Below are positions 23,500 to 35,450 of a stretch of DNA of 64,000 nt, piece after piece. Source of the stretch: Neoceratodus forsteri (taxonomy: Eukaryota > Chordata > Ceratodontiformes > Ceratodontidae); the NCBI GenBank assembly GCA_016271365.2, contig CM028129.1:430422501-430486500 (forward strand), written 5' to 3'. The notes under the pieces were generated by a model, which worked only from the letters and a program-made list of their open reading frames with translations, was not told the DNA's origin and did not search any database. Every line of letters begins with the position of its first letter. Position 1 is the stretch's first letter. The position numbers and the translations under genes were made by a program.

Positions 23500-24000
23500 A
23501 CACTGGTGTTAGGCCAGTACCATTGAATCGGGATCCTTCTTCCACACGACCCCTACCGGTTCATCCTGGTCCACTTCCTTGGGGTTCAGTTGCAAATCAT
23601 CGGCCCTCTTGATCAGAGTGGGACTTCTTAGGGCCTTCCCAGTCCGCCGCCCGTGTTTCTCGTGACAGAGTTGTGCCAGTCTCCCAAACATATGGGCGTT
23701 GGTCCCAATTAACAGGGGAACCCCATCATACAGTCCAGCAGGGGACACACTAAGGCCAGTGTCTCGACTTGCTCCTCTACACCAGTTACAGCTGCAGGAA
23801 ATGATAACCAGAGGTGGACATATCCTAGGTAGGGATAAGACTTGCCGTCAGCCCCACACATGTAGGCCTTCCAGAGATTGTAAGGGCACAGCAGATAAGT
23901 GTTTGCCATACCAGTCCTTAAATACAATGGTCACTTGCAACCCACTGTCTAGCACAGCCCGTAGGAATACCATTCACAGCCACGGTAGTCTCCATTGAAG
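23500..24000 (-). pseudogene. Gypsy protease (retropepsin) region
   Basis: The active-site block AVLDSGLQVTIVF lies at about 23925-23960, with the Asp-Ser-Gly signature of a retropepsin. Downstream, VPLLIGTNAHMFGRLAQLC (about 23655-23720) corresponds to the hydrophobic end of the protease domain, where PLLIGTNA is a common Ty3/gypsy block. It sits between the Gag knuckle and RT as expected. Confidence 0.85.
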
Positions 24001-24185
24001 GGCACACTATTTTGGACCAGTCTGGAGGGACAGCAGCAGGGGCCTGGACAGATGATTTAGCCACATAGGATTTGAGTTACTACTTCTTTAACCCTCACTG
24101 TGGTCATTTTGGGCACTCCTCGACTGCTGATTCGTTCCCCAAAGCTCTCCTTGAAGCCTGTATACAACTTTATCTAGGTCTTTGT

Positions 24186-24235
24186 GAACCGCATTCTCTC
24201 TTCATGTGCCCATCCTTCCAACAATTATGGCAAAA
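24186..24235 (-). pseudogene. Gag CCHC zinc knuckle
   Basis: The minus strand encodes FCHNCWKDGHMKRECG, a perfect C-x2-C-x4-H-x4-C zinc knuckle, at the C-terminal end of Gag just before the protease. This is a nucleic-acid-binding module of retrotransposon Gag. Confidence 0.9.
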
Positions 24236-24599
24236 TATGTTTGGGGTTTGGGGTGGCCGAGGCATCACACTGGGAACTGGCGGTGGTACTACCAACTGAA
24301 AACCTTGGTGCTATCTCTGTCTGCTGTGTGGTGAGCATTTGGAGACATCTCATCAATTTCTTACTTTCATAGTCAAGACATCGCTTTTGAGCTGTTGTCA
24401 GCAGGAGATGCCTGGATGGACACCCCTACTCCCATAGCAGATGCATTTGGATAAGGGTCGGTGCCTGTACTTGCAGGAGTGGCCTTCATAAAGAGACTGT
24501 TTTTGTTTCCTGAACTCCTTAGCAGTTCATCCCATGGCAGCACACCCTCATTGGTCCCCACTTGAAGGGCCTTCTGATGCCGTGATCACTTGGGTTGCA

Positions 24600-25680
24600 C
24601 TCACCCTAGAATTACAATCCCCTCTTCATCTTCAACCGCACAGAGTTCTTTTATCAAGTCACAATAGTCCGGTAGGTTGCCCTCTCTATCTGGGAGCCTT
24701 AACTGAAGGAGCTGCAATTTAGAATGCTTTGCATGTTGCACTGTGTGCCCCAACCTCACATGGTTTAAGTCACTGGCGGCTACCCCACCTTTTTCGTAAG
24801 CCTTCTGCAGCCCTCTTCCAGACAAGTAACATATGCAGACAAACTTTTCCTCGCCATTGTTTTGTACCTTGAAATTTCACATCAAGTTCTCCCTGACTCA
24901 ATGCTCCCAAAATTGCCTTTGAGTGCAGATAGGTACTTCTGGGCAGATGCATCAGGGTTTGTGGACCTCAGAAATTGAATGGCCTCTAGGGCTGGGCCCC
25001 TCAAACTTTCTATGATCCTTTTCCATTTCTCAGCCTCCGCACACTGCCATTCAGGTACCAAAGGGCAACACAATCTATCCAGGTCTCCCAACCATCCTCC
25101 CTTATGAGGTGGGGAGGGTGCGGAGAAGATTCTCAACCTTTGGTAAGAGTCGTGACTAATGGCAGGTACAGACATAGGAGCCAGCACTGGCATGGGCACA
25201 GAAGGAGGGGCAATAATGGGCTGCTGGAGTGGGAGGGATGTTCGGGAGGAACACCCCAGGTGGCAGGAATAGTTTCTTTAAGTCCTCCACAGTTTTCCTT
25301 CTTCCAGCAACAACTTAGCAAATTTCTCCTCAAAGGTCTCAGATAGTGGGGTGGGGGCTCATTCTCCCCAGGGTCTTTACTGTCTTAAGTTATCACTCTA
25401 GGCAGTGAGGGCTCCTTCGGGGCTGATAGTCCATGGCACTTTGGAACTGTCTGCTAGGTCCTTACACTCTGTTAATGTCATGAAACTTTGAGCAGCAGAT
25501 TAGCCTGTCAACCCACCACCACAGGGTTTTGTAAACATTCAACCTTGGAAAGTACTCCTCTACAGTGTCCTTATTGGTACCCAGGGAATATCTAGGATAA
25601 GTATAGCATTTGGGGTTGATCTCCTGCCCAGTACACCACTCAACCAACTGGTGTACAGCCACTTCTGTTGGGATAGCCAT
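24600..25680 (-). pseudogene. PNMA-like Gag (N-terminal and capsid regions)
   Basis: The N-terminal frame starts MAIPTEVAVHQLVEWCTGQE at 25680. This resembles the start of PNMA-family proteins (Leu-x-x-Trp-Cys-x-Gly, then Pro). The capsid-like region has EAEKWKRIIESLRGPALEAI and LRSTNPDASAQKYLSALKGN at about 24925-25040, with the ESLRGPA block characteristic of PNMA capsids, and then LQKAYEKGGVAASDLNHVRL near 24760-24820. PNMA, MOAP1 and related vertebrate genes are known to derive from Ty3/gypsy gag. Here the Gag sits in a full retrotransposon with pol. Frameshifts separate the blocks. Confidence 0.85.
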
Positions 25681-25723
25681 TTATTTTAATAGCAATTTGC
25701 AAATTTGGCCACTAGAAGACAGA

Positions 25724-25747
25724 AATCCCAGCGGTGAGCCTCCAAGG
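25724..25747 (-). promoter_or_regulatory. Primer-binding site, probably tRNA-Thr
   Basis: Just inside the 5' LTR the plus strand reads AATCCCAGCGGTGAGCCTCC then A. This equals the 3' end of vertebrate tRNA-Thr (as I remember it, ending ...CCCAGCGGTGCCT plus CCA) apart from an extra AG, with a 2-base gap to the LTR. The element's sense strand would pair with that tRNA to prime minus-strand DNA. Confidence 0.6.
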
Positions 25748-27634
25748 TGTAACTTCTAGGTGGCGTTATCCCAAGGGCTACTACCCTGCCTGCTTGGCTA
25801 GTAGCAGGTTAAGGGCATGAGTTCTGAAATGGGTGCCTCCACCCAGAGATCAGGGTTGGTAGTGGTCAAGCTAACCTGGGCACAGCCTTCCAGGACACTG
25901 TAGCCCCTTCTTTCCCCTCTAGTGGCCTGAACACTGTACAATAATCACTTTCACAATACCCTGGTACACCACACAAGTACCCACACTGTTTGCACTTACC
26001 ACCAGGGCTGGTTCCTCTGGCTCGACCCTGGGGACCCCTGTAAAACAAGGTTATGCACAGCAAATAGCAACAGTACAATACTTTGAGCACAAACTGGAAC
26101 CACAGTCAGATTACATGCAGAAAAAGTTAGATCTGATTTATTCAGGGACTTGAACAAGGGAGGGGCAAAATCATATTAATTATCTTAAAGGTTATATCAA
26201 TCAAGCAGTTATGCATGCGCTTTGATTCCCCACACAGTCACACCTTTGGGTACCCAGGTGGAGAAGAGATGGGCTAGCCAGGACTGTTGCCCGGGTTGGC
26301 CGGCCACAGCTGGTTGGGGCCCTGTGATGGAAAACACATATGCATGGTACACAATATTTGTAATCCTGAGCCAGAGGGCTCAGTTTGTAAAGGAAATGAA
26401 ACAACAAGACAATCAGATGACACACTCAGATTAAGCTGTTGTTGCAGGAGCCACCAGGTATTTACTCACAATACCCAAGACTGGACACAGGCTGGACGAA
26501 ATCGAGACTACAGCTGGTTGATCTGGAATGCCAGAAGAAGCAGGGCCCACACGAGTCACAAGGCGCTGCTCCTGTTCAAGCATGGAGCAGGGGCTGATCC
26601 TCAGGCAGGTCTCGTCGATGGCTTCTCTGTGCAGTGGGTAGTCTGGCTGGGCCAGTCTGGCAAGGCCCAGACCGCATGGAGACAAATTTGGATGCAGTGT
26701 GTTTTGGGCTAGATACAGCTTCCAGCAAGCAGAACACAGTTCACACAGTGGGGAACTAACTCACGACCCACTAGCAGCTCATAGCACATTTACATGTAAG
26801 GGAATTCTACTGTACTAGCAGAGTGCCCCTGGTCACAATCGCAAAGTCTCTGCACACACCGGGAGCTTAGGGTAGCTGGAACTCCTAACAGGCTGATTGC
26901 ATTCAGGAAAATCTTCGGTCTTCTTCAGGTTGAGCCTGGCCCACTTCAGTAGCTTACTTTAGTCACACAAACTTGGATTTAGTCCAAAATAATTCTCTCT
27001 CTCCTCTCAGGAGCAGCACACCGAACTGCAGGCCAAAAACTTAGCCTTTCAGAGTCCTCCCATGCAAATCCACTCAGGATTCCTGCTCAGAATCCTTTGG
27101 CTCCTTCTTGTTCAGCTTCCAGCTTAGATCTAACTGAAAACTGCAAGCAGCCCGGACTTCCCAAGATCCAAAAGATTTGGTTGGCTGATTTGGCTGTCAG
27201 TCAAAGCAAGAGCTCCCCTTCAGTTGCAAAAAGGTGCAAAAAGTTCAAACTACAGTTTCTACAGATTTTGAATTCAGACTGCTCCTGTAGTCCGCTACAT
27301 TTTAGGTCTCACCAGTACTGTTTGGTCCAATTTGCAGTTCAGGACCAAGATAGTGGAGACAAACAAAACAGTCCTAGCTACAAAGAAAGCAGGTTAGACA
27401 AACTACATTATCATTATCACTCTAAATGATTTTCAGTAAATAGTTACATCTTTCAACAGAGCTTCCTCTCAGATTACTTAAGCTGCAATTAGGCAGCTCT
27501 TAAAGAGACAGTACACAGAGGCTATACAGGCTCTGGTAATCACATTTAAACTGCTAAAACACAGGATGCCAGCCTGGCAGTGAGCATTTAGGCAAGCTCA
27601 AGGAAGACTTTTGGGAACCCTCATTAGTACGGGG

Positions 27635-27639
<5 letters not shown>
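25748..27639 (-). repeat. 5' LTR of the gypsy element
   Basis: The plus-strand text runs from TGTAACTTCTAGG to GTACGGGGTTATA, where it merges with (TA)n. It is collinear with 11217-13093. It holds the 5' promoter of the element; no TATA box was assigned with confidence. Confidence 0.88.

Positions 27640-27680
<41 letters not shown>
27637..27680. repeat. (TA)n microsatellite
   Basis: About 20 TA units form the right flank of the gypsy insertion. They lead directly into the hairpin head of the repeat at 27671. Confidence 0.95.
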
Positions 27681-27684
<4 letters not shown>

Positions 27685-28880
27685 GCATGGTAGTGCCAGG
27701 TCCACTCCTCCCACTCACAGGTGTGCCTTCACTCCACCCTATGGAACCACCTCAAACTTTCTTTGGCCTGTGGTTGCCCCAAACCCCTGTGATCTATCAC
27801 AGCACCTCTCTCCTTGATGTATTCCTTGACAGAAGACTCGACTCTGTGGTCTTTAAGTTGTAAATAGTGTTGTATCTGATGCATCTCTAACTGTACATCT
27901 TGTACTGCTCTTAGTTGCTACATGTGTTATTCTGTTGTATACATACTGTATAAAACTATGCCTTACAAAAATTTGTAAGCTGTTTTAATCTGTATCATGT
28001 TGTCCTCACAAGACTTGTAAGCTGTTTCTAATCTGTACCATGTTGTCCTATGTATTTAAATCTGTAATTCCTGTACTGTCCCAGGTCGAACCTGAAAATA
28101 GGCAATTGTCTTGTCTAGTGTACTTACCTGGTTAACAAAAGCTAAATAAATAAATAAATAGTTTGCGTGAGTACCCCATTCAAGGTTAAAGTGTGAAATT
28201 TTGCAGCCTAATAACTTTGCCACTGTATGACAGATTTGCCTTAACTTTGGCATGCATGGAGCAATAACATAGATCTTTGGATCTACCAAGTTTTGTAATG
28301 GTCATATATACAGTTGCGGAGCTATAAAATGCAATAGAAAGTCATATTTATGCTTTTTTGCATTCTTTGCTCACGCCTACAGGTTACATGGTTTGTGTGA
28401 ACCAGTCCAAAACTTTAGGGAACATGTGGTCAGCATCCCTGATGTGCCTTTTGAATATTTCGTGAAAAATATTAAATGGTTCAAAAGTTATTCAAAAAGC
28501 AAGTTTCCCATTATAGTCAATGGAAAAGTTAACAAAAAGTTCGACAGTGTCGCAATGTGGTTTTAGTGTCACAAATGACTCCTGTAGTGTTGCAAATCCT
28601 CCATTTTGTTTTCAATTGCTTCTCACAGAAATGCTTGGCATTTAAAATTGAGACCCTCTAGGACACAATTCTTTTGTGTTCACCTAGTTGAGCCCTGAGG
28701 ATGCTAGACATGTCTTTTTGGGGGCTAAACACCCCAGAAATATGTTTTAAAATTTTTGTAAACTGTAGTGTAGCAAAGTAGTGTCGCACTCACGACACTT
28801 TCGTGATTTTTTTGAGAAAGTGTCATTATTTCTGATAATTACTTTGCACACTATGCCCAAAAAGAATAGGAAATCTTTGC
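27671..28880 (+). repeat. Hairpin-headed repeat, copy 2, split by a LINE tail
   Basis: The head TATAGTGGCATGGTAGTGCC at 27679 corresponds to the heads at 9692 and 37044. The body resumes after about 28160 with AAATTTTGCAGCCTAATAACTTTGCC and runs to roughly 28880, with A/T-rich blocks shared with 9.8-10.1 kb. In between lies an unrelated LINE 3' tail. No protein-coding sequence is evident. Confidence 0.6.
27705..28159 (+). repeat. LINE 3' end with (TAAA)n tail
   Basis: Plus-oriented 3' untranslated sequence ends TTACCTGGTTAACAAAAGCT followed by AAATAAATAAATAAATA at 28143-28159. An inner unit, CTTGTAAGCTGTTT...TCTGTACCATGTTGTCCT, is repeated at about 27976 and 28015. The tail resembles the (TTTA)n end on the minus strand at 47383-47400, which belongs to a LINE with RT. 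The short, 5'-truncated copy inserted in the hairpin-headed repeat. Confidence 0.6.
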
Positions 28881-28895
28881 CACCTTGCTGCAAAG

Positions 28896-29151
28896 CAATC
28901 AGTGTCAGTGGCTCAGTAGGTAGCACTCCGCTCTGAGACTGGGAGAGCAGAGGGCTGTGGGTTCAGTTCCCACATCTGGCACTTGGTTAATATCCCAGTA
29001 CTGACACTGTAGTGCAGCATGAGAGGGTGCTGCACTTCTGAGGTGCCGTCTTCGGATGAGACATTAAACTGAGGTTCCATCTGCCTAGATTGGTGGTAGT
29101 TCAGGTGGATGTTAAAGATCCCATGGCACGATCGAAAAGAGTAGGGAATTT
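28896..29151 (+). repeat. V-SINE/HE1-type SINE, 5' part
   Basis: The tRNA-like head has box A TGGCTCAGTAGGTAGCA and box B GGGTTCAGTTCCCA at about 28908-28971. It is followed by the central domain of the vertebrate V-SINE group: GTGCCGTCTTCGGATGAGAC, ATTAAACTGAGG and GATCCCATGGCAC. It breaks off at AAAAGAGTAGGGAATTT, and its remainder is at 35451. A Tx1-like LINE lies between the halves. Confidence 0.9.
29139..29151 (+). repeat. Target-site duplication, left, of the Tx1-like LINE
   Basis: GAGTAGGGAATTT at 29139-29151 matches GAGTAGGGGAATTT at 35451-35464, differing by one G. The duplicated sequence belongs to the SINE, so it dates the LINE as later than the SINE. Confidence 0.8.
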
Positions 29152-29974
29152 TTATTAGAAACTTCAAAAACAAATAAATATACAACAATGGAAATTCACA
29201 CAAAGAAGAAACAAATCATAAAAAAATCACACAAGTATTTCAGTCATACAAGTATGAAAGTAGTTCCATAGAAAGCTGAAAATCAAACATATCTGAAAAC
29301 TGAAAAGATATCCACCCCTCACCCCCACTAAAAGAGTAGGAAAATTTTTTCATCAAAACTTAAAAACAAAACAGATAAATAATGGTGTTATGTCACACAA
29401 AATCATAATGCAAAACAATGAGAAACATAAATAAGTATTACAGCATACATTCAGCACAAAATTGCAGTTGTATAATCCCAAAACTCAATGGGGCAATGTT
29501 TATACCTGACAAAAAGATAAATATCATATACAGACATAATCTGAAAGAAAAATAAATAAAACCCAAAGGCTAATCCTAATGACTTCAACTAAGAAAAAAA
29601 CAGTGGTAAGCAGTACACAAAAAAAAAAAGAAAACTAAATCGTAAAACAAGAGTTGCCTAAAAGGACAATGAAATCCCTAAAAGGAAGAAACAAGTATCA
29701 TAGATTCAAGTACAGGCTCTGAAAGACAAGACAACACAGAGGCTGTGTACACCCGGTATCATATCCAACTTACTGAATCCAGCGGATACCCTTCCATACA
29801 GGTGATTCTGTCCCATCACTAAGGTGGTTACTGACTGGGGAAAAAAGAAAATGTATGACGAAAAAGAAGTAGGCAATCAATACATCCCTATAAGGGGAAA
29901 ACTGAAATCGCAAATGATTGCACATAATAACTTAGACAAAACATGACAAAAATCACAAAACAAAGTATGACAAA

Positions 29975-32900
29975 TCAGGGAAGGCAATCAATGGAACCCC
30001 ACAAGGCCTGAAATACTTGAGGAGATAAAAGTTTCTGTTCAGAGGACTTAATCGCCAGTATGGCAGATTCAATCATATGAAACAGCTGTAATTCTGTAAG
30101 AGTAAGTTGTTGAATGGATAAACATCTGACATTCCAAATAAAATATTTGAAACATGCCAAAATTATCCAACTAGTAGGAGTGTTGTAAATCAGCCATGGG
30201 GAAGGTAAGATACCCAAACATAAAATATCAAAGTTGATGTCTGTAAAGGAGAAGAACTCCAATGTCGACCAACCAATACCAAAAAGGACTGAATAAATGG
30301 GCAAGTAAAATACAAATGATGCACTGTTTCTATTTCAGTGGAACAGGAAAGTTGAGGACAGAATCTAGCTTTTAAACCTTTGTGCTTCAGGTTATCCTTA
30401 ACATTCAATTTGCACAGAGCAGATAACCACAAAACATCCCACATATGAGGGGTATATGAGGGCAAATCAGCATTTTGCCAATTTGGGTTATTTCTGAAGT
30501 AGAATAATCAGAAAAAGGGGAAGGTTCCAAACATTTTTATTCAAAATCAATTGATAGAGCTGCTTTTAGTCAAAGAAAGAAAATGGTCCCTGGACAATGA
30601 CCAACGTTTAATCTTACTGAAACAGGGAGAAAACACCTGGAAGAGATACCAGAGAACGTTATCTATGAATTGCACCTATGAAAGGCCAAAACTGAAAAAT
30701 GGGGCTAAGACTATCCATGACCCAAGGGATCCATAATTTGTCTTTAGTTAATAGGACTGGACTCAGGTTCTAAAAGCAAACATGGAAAAGAAAAAAGGAT
30801 CGGATGGACCATGCAAAGGCCCCATGTTTTTAACCAAAATAAAACACGCCTCTTTACTGGATTTAGTCTACTACCCAGATGCAGGAAAAAATAACCCATA
30901 CTTCTTGGTTTCGAGCTGTAGTGGTAAGGGTAAACAATACTAAGTTGAAGAAAAAGGAAAGTAAATATGTTTTGATTATATATTCTTTTGCTTTGGACAT
31001 TCTCCATTTATTCTAGACATTAACCTTGACCTGTGCTTGCTAAGTTTGGTTTGCCAATTCAAAAGAGCAATGTCCCCGTCCCAAAAAGCACTCCAAGGAT
31101 ACTGCAGGGTTCAGAGCATAAGGGAACTCCTATAATTTCGGTCTGACCAAAGGGTCAGTACCAATCAGCAAACATTTGCTCTTATGAAAATTTAGTTGGG
31201 CAGCCGTGCATTGAGAAAACAAAGATAAAATGTGACCAGCAGCAGTGCAGGAGTTAATGTCTGCTAAAGAAGACATAAATCATCTGCGTAGGCAGTGGAT
31301 CAAATTTCAGGATCCAGGCTGGAAAAGGATAGGCCTGTAATCATGATATTCTGGTTTAAACTGTGAATTATTAAGGATCTGGGGAAAATATACAATAAGG
31401 GGCTAAGGGATAGCTCTGCCATAATCCTTTTTGCACCTTTAATAGAGTTACCAATCCAGCCTTTGCAGTAAGGTCTAATAATGGCATTCTTATAACCCAT
31501 TTCAACCAACAGGTGAATTGAGGAATACCATAATGCTGGAGACATTTCAAAGATACTTATGGAGAACCTTATCAAAGGCCTTGCTTTGATCCAATGCAAA
31601 AGGAACCCTGTAAGTTCACCAGACTGACCCTTGCTCCAATATTTCACGAAGCAAAATTAAATTATCAAAAATAGATCTACCAGGAATGCTACAAGTTTGG
31701 GATGAATGTATCAAATCACTGGCCACCAGTGCCAATCTGTTAGCCAACAATTTAGAAAGAATCTTATAATAAGCATTCAGCAGCAAATCGGTCTCCAGTT
31801 AGACAATAGGGACCTATCACCCATTTTATACAATAAAATGACAAGGCTTTCCACATACTGGGTGATAGTTGCTCTGTAGTCAACATAGTATTAAACAATA
31901 AAACAATTCTGAAAGCAAGACATTAGAAATGTGTTTGTAGAGTTCATAAGGAATACCATCCGGACCAGGAGCAGAACCCATTCTCATGGAGTTAATGACC
32001 CTTGAAGCTCCAAAGCAGTAACAGGTCAAGCAATAAAGCTGACATAGATGGAGATAAACAAGGCAACTCGCATTCTCCAACCATAAATTAATACCATCAT
32101 CAACACCAATAGGAGCCTGAAACATAGAAGAGAAATGCCTGTGTAATTCTGCCAAAACATTGGAACGATTAGTGAGCACTATACCCTGTTCCATAGTAAG
32201 AAAGGATATAACTTTCTTATGATGTTGGAAAGGCCAAACTGGAAGGGATTGGAGAAAGCTTGGGACCCCAGTCCCAAACCTCTGTTCAGCCAATAATGAT
32301 TTGTATCTATCATATTGAATATCAGATATCTTTTGTTTAATTAAAGAAATTTGAGCAGAGAAATCTAAAGTAGAATTTGCTTGCTGAGAAAAAGATTGCA
32401 TAATTCTTGTTTATACAAAAGATACTGGTCCATTTTGTGTCTACCAATACATTGCCCTGTTTGTTTAAAATAAGATTGATGTCAGCCTTGGTGTCTTCCC
32501 ACCAAAGTTGAATATAGTCATATAAAACAAACAGACTTTCTGGCTTGTAAAAGCCCTGAAAGCCATCATACACCACAGGAGTATTCACTAGTGTGAGATT
32601 CATTCTCCAGTACCCTGGTCCCCTTCCCATTTTTTCAAAGTTAGAAACTGCAAGACTTAATAGAACATGATCGGAGGAGGGCACTGGTATAGCAGTAGAA
32701 TTAATAATATCTAACGTTTGGGAAATAAACCAATAATCAATTCTAGTGGATAGAACCCTCTAAAATAAGTTTTGGAGGAATACACCCAGGTCTATCAAAA
32801 ATATCTATCAGACTACTATTGGTGAGAAGAGTATTTAAGCTGGAAACATCACAAAAACTTTAGAGGTCTGAGACCTCTATCAGTTTTATACCGGTGCAAT

Positions 32901-33300
32901 TAAAATCACCACCCAAAAAACATAACTAGAGGTAAATAAATAAGGTTGGATGGCCTGGAACAAGTCAATCCGTGCCTTTTTAGTTTGGGGTGCATAAACA
33001 TTTATACAGCGGAAAGCTGCAGAACATAACAAAACATCTAACAGAAAGGCCCTGCCAGGGACTATATCTACCTGTGGACAACTGAAATATCAGGGTTATT
33101 CAAACAAATCCCACACCGCTACACTCATCTTCTCCCAGAGACCAAAAGGAAGCCCCATAGAGCAATGCTGAGCTAGCAGAAGCCACATCCTCTGAGGAAT
33201 GTAACCGGTATCTTGTAAAAAAAAGGTATCCGAAGGGACAGAGGATAATTGGGCATATGTTACAGCCTCTTCTTCTCAGATTTAATGTTGTTAGCATTTA
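29975..33300 (-). pseudogene. Tx1-like ORF2: endonuclease-RT
   Basis: Endonuclease blocks VPSDTFFLQDTGYIPQ (about 33185-33245), VPGRAFLLDVLL and CINVYAPQTKKARIDLF (about 32965-33065) are typical of the Tx1 group. SDHVLLSLAVSNFE and GPGYWRMN follow at about 32600-32675. RT blocks are SMRMGSAPGPDGIPYELYKH (about 31930-31990), a FDQSKAFDKVSH-like block (about 31565-31600) and the intact catalytic AYADDLCLL (about 31265-31292). The C-terminal zinc-type motif ARFCPQLSCSTEIETVHHLY with FTCPF is at about 30300-30375. Blocks are in family order but in shifting frames. Confidence 0.88.
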
Positions 33301-33439
33301 AAGAAGCTACAGCAATATTATATAATGAAACAGAAGAAGGGCATACTTATCACTGTTCCTTCTTTACCTGAGCTCTGAACCCAGTCTCCGAGTTTGGGGC
33401 TTGGAAGTTTGATCTTCCTGTGGAGTTCACCCTCAGAAC

Positions 33440-35150
33440 CTCCATCGATCTGAGATGAATGGAAGGAGGCAAAATCAGACTCAGAGCCCATATCACCATC
33501 CTCAAGGGAAGACCATCAAATTTATTTTGAACAGGAAGAGGTCAGGAGGAGGTTGTGATACTCCCACCTGTGCGCCTGGTACTCTGACGCCTCCCAACTA
33601 CTTAAAAAGAATCAGGTACCTGAAGGAGAGGGGCATAACCTGGGAAGGATCACCAGGGAGGGACTCAAGGATAGGGTCAATAGGCAAAGGATTAGGTGGA
33701 ATCAGAGGAACCTGTGGAACTAGAGGAGCAGAGGTGGACAGAACCGACCTCGGAACTGCAGGACCGAAAAGGGTATTTAAAGGAGAGGCCGAGAAGCAGA
33801 CAAAGGTTTGGCGGCCTGTTTCAGAGTAGGATTAATATAGTAATCTTGAATGGCATAAACATTGTTGGAAGTACTATGAGAGGCCCAGAGACAATCAGTG
33901 AATGAGTGACCATCTTCACAAAGACTGCACTTTAAAGGCCATGACAATGAAACATAGACTGTCTAAATTCCCCACACTGAGCACATTTAACAACCTCACA
34001 GGTGCGGCTCAAATGCCTCTGAAAGCCACATTTATAACAGTGACGAGGTTGACCGGATAGAAAATAAACCCTTTGTCACGACCAATGTAAAACAATTTGG
34101 TAGATGTTGCAAACCAGAGTCATCCTGATATAAATTAACCTTCACCCTCCACCCCCAGTCCAAAATCCTTCATCATCAATGACTGGGTCAGGATTACCCT
34201 GAACTTTACAGCGTTCTCCAACCAGTACAAAATGTCTGTGATATTAACTCCTCGATATTTGAAAAGGACAGTAATAACCTTAAAGGTCTGCTTAGTGAGG
34301 GTATGGCTTGAAAGTGTTCCCATAAAGGGTTCGTTTTCATTGTTGCATATTTTAACCAAAACCTGTCCAAAATATCAGAAGAGCTAAAACTGATGTCAAA
34401 GACTGTTCCCAGATAAATGAATGCGCGCATAAACCTCAGTAGGAGAAAAGCCCATTTGTTGCTTTAAAAGGACCTTCCCACATAAAATCTACTTGGGGTA
34501 TCATCAATAGGTCCTGTAAATCAGAGATGAACAGCATAACGCCCTTTGCTAAATCAACGGCTTATGCAAGAGGCTAGCATAGGTTGGAGCCTCTAGCTGC
34601 ACGAGCAGGTACATCAGCTGTAACAGGAATGTTTAAGTTATCCCTAAGTCCCCTTCAGAAAGGATACTTCAGGAACAACAGCAGAGGAATCAAATGTAGG
34701 ACCAAAGTCAGCAGAGAGTACTGAGAAAACCTGAGTCGAGCAGGAGATCCGACGGAAGGAGCTCCACATGTGAAGAATCCAGAGCAGAAGGGTATCCATA
34801 ACAGTGGCAGCAGGGCCAAATCTTTAGCCATGGAGGCCTCAACAACCGCTGCAGCAGGCTGAGGGGATCCCGGGAGCGGCACCGCAGGGTCAGGAATCCA
34901 GGTACCCGAGTCACGTCAGTCCAACTGGCATCTTGCAAGGTCGAAGCAGCCGACCAGGAGGAAGGATCAGAAATGGCTCAGAAAGCAAGTCAGCACAAGC
35001 AACAGAATTTACAGGTACAGCAGGGGAATCAGTAGAAGCCACAAGAATCCTTATATTGTGGGGAGTGAGCTGTGAGGTGAAGGCAATTGTGAGCGCTTAC
35101 GCTTAGCCTGGTCGCCCTCTGATTTTGCTGAGCTGCGAATATTCTTTCTC
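33440..35150 (-). pseudogene. Tx1-like ORF1 with CCHC zinc knuckle
   Basis: The minus strand at about 33940-34060 encodes QPRHCYKCGFQRHLSRTCEV, a C-x2-C-x4-H-x4-C knuckle, followed at once by KCAQCGEFRQ, the start of a second knuckle. This placement, upstream of the endonuclease ORF, is that of the nucleic-acid-binding ORF1 protein of Tx1/L1-group LINEs. The N-terminal half (34.1-35.1 kb) is too decayed to define. Confidence 0.7.
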
Positions 35151-35450
35151 AGCAGCATGGAAACAGGCTGCTAAATGAAGCATCTCCTCCTACTAAGGAG
35201 CATCAGGGGACCGCATAACAGAACTCAATTCGGGCTGTTGTGGATAGCTAAAGTCTCCGTCATACCAGAATGCGGTAATTGATGTGCTGGGGAGAGGCTC
35301 ATCACTGAGACCGATTGCTGACCACCTAGCAGGTGCAATCCAGCCATCTCATGAGCCATCTCCTGTGTCAGTTCAGAGCATCCAACTCCAATGGCGCCCA
35401 TCACAGAAAGCAGAACCTGATGGACAGAGACACAGCACCCACTGTCCTCA

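Larger units (their letters stand above)
11217..27639 (-). mobile_element. Ty3/gypsy LTR retrotransposon with PNMA-like Gag, degenerate
   Basis: A minus-strand element bounded by two LTRs of about 1.88 kb. In element order (right to left) it has 5' LTR, primer-binding site, Gag with PNMA-like N-terminal and capsid regions, a CCHC knuckle, protease, RT, RNase H, integrase with zinc-binding and catalytic blocks, a C-terminal tail, polypurine tract and 3' LTR. Frames are broken throughout. LTRs differ visibly by substitutions and indels (roughly 5-10 percent by eye), indicating an old insertion. Its 3' third is duplicated and interrupted by a CR1 LINE, giving a total span of 16.4 kb. Confidence 0.9.
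29152..35450 (-). mobile_element. Tx1-like (L1-group) LINE inserted in a V-SINE
   Basis: A 6.3-kb minus-strand LINE with both ORFs recognisable. ORF1 carries a CCHC knuckle, and ORF2 has endonuclease, RT and a C-terminal zinc domain. The 3' end is A-rich and partly duplicated: a block of about 190 bp starting AAAGAGTAGG at 29136 recurs at 29332, both followed by similar A-rich sequence. Flanking target duplications lie in the SINE. Frameshifts and stops are numerous. Confidence 0.85.

Noticed and set aside
28896..28980. tRNA gene
   Set aside because: Box A and B are present but the body continues into a V-SINE domain; this is a SINE head.
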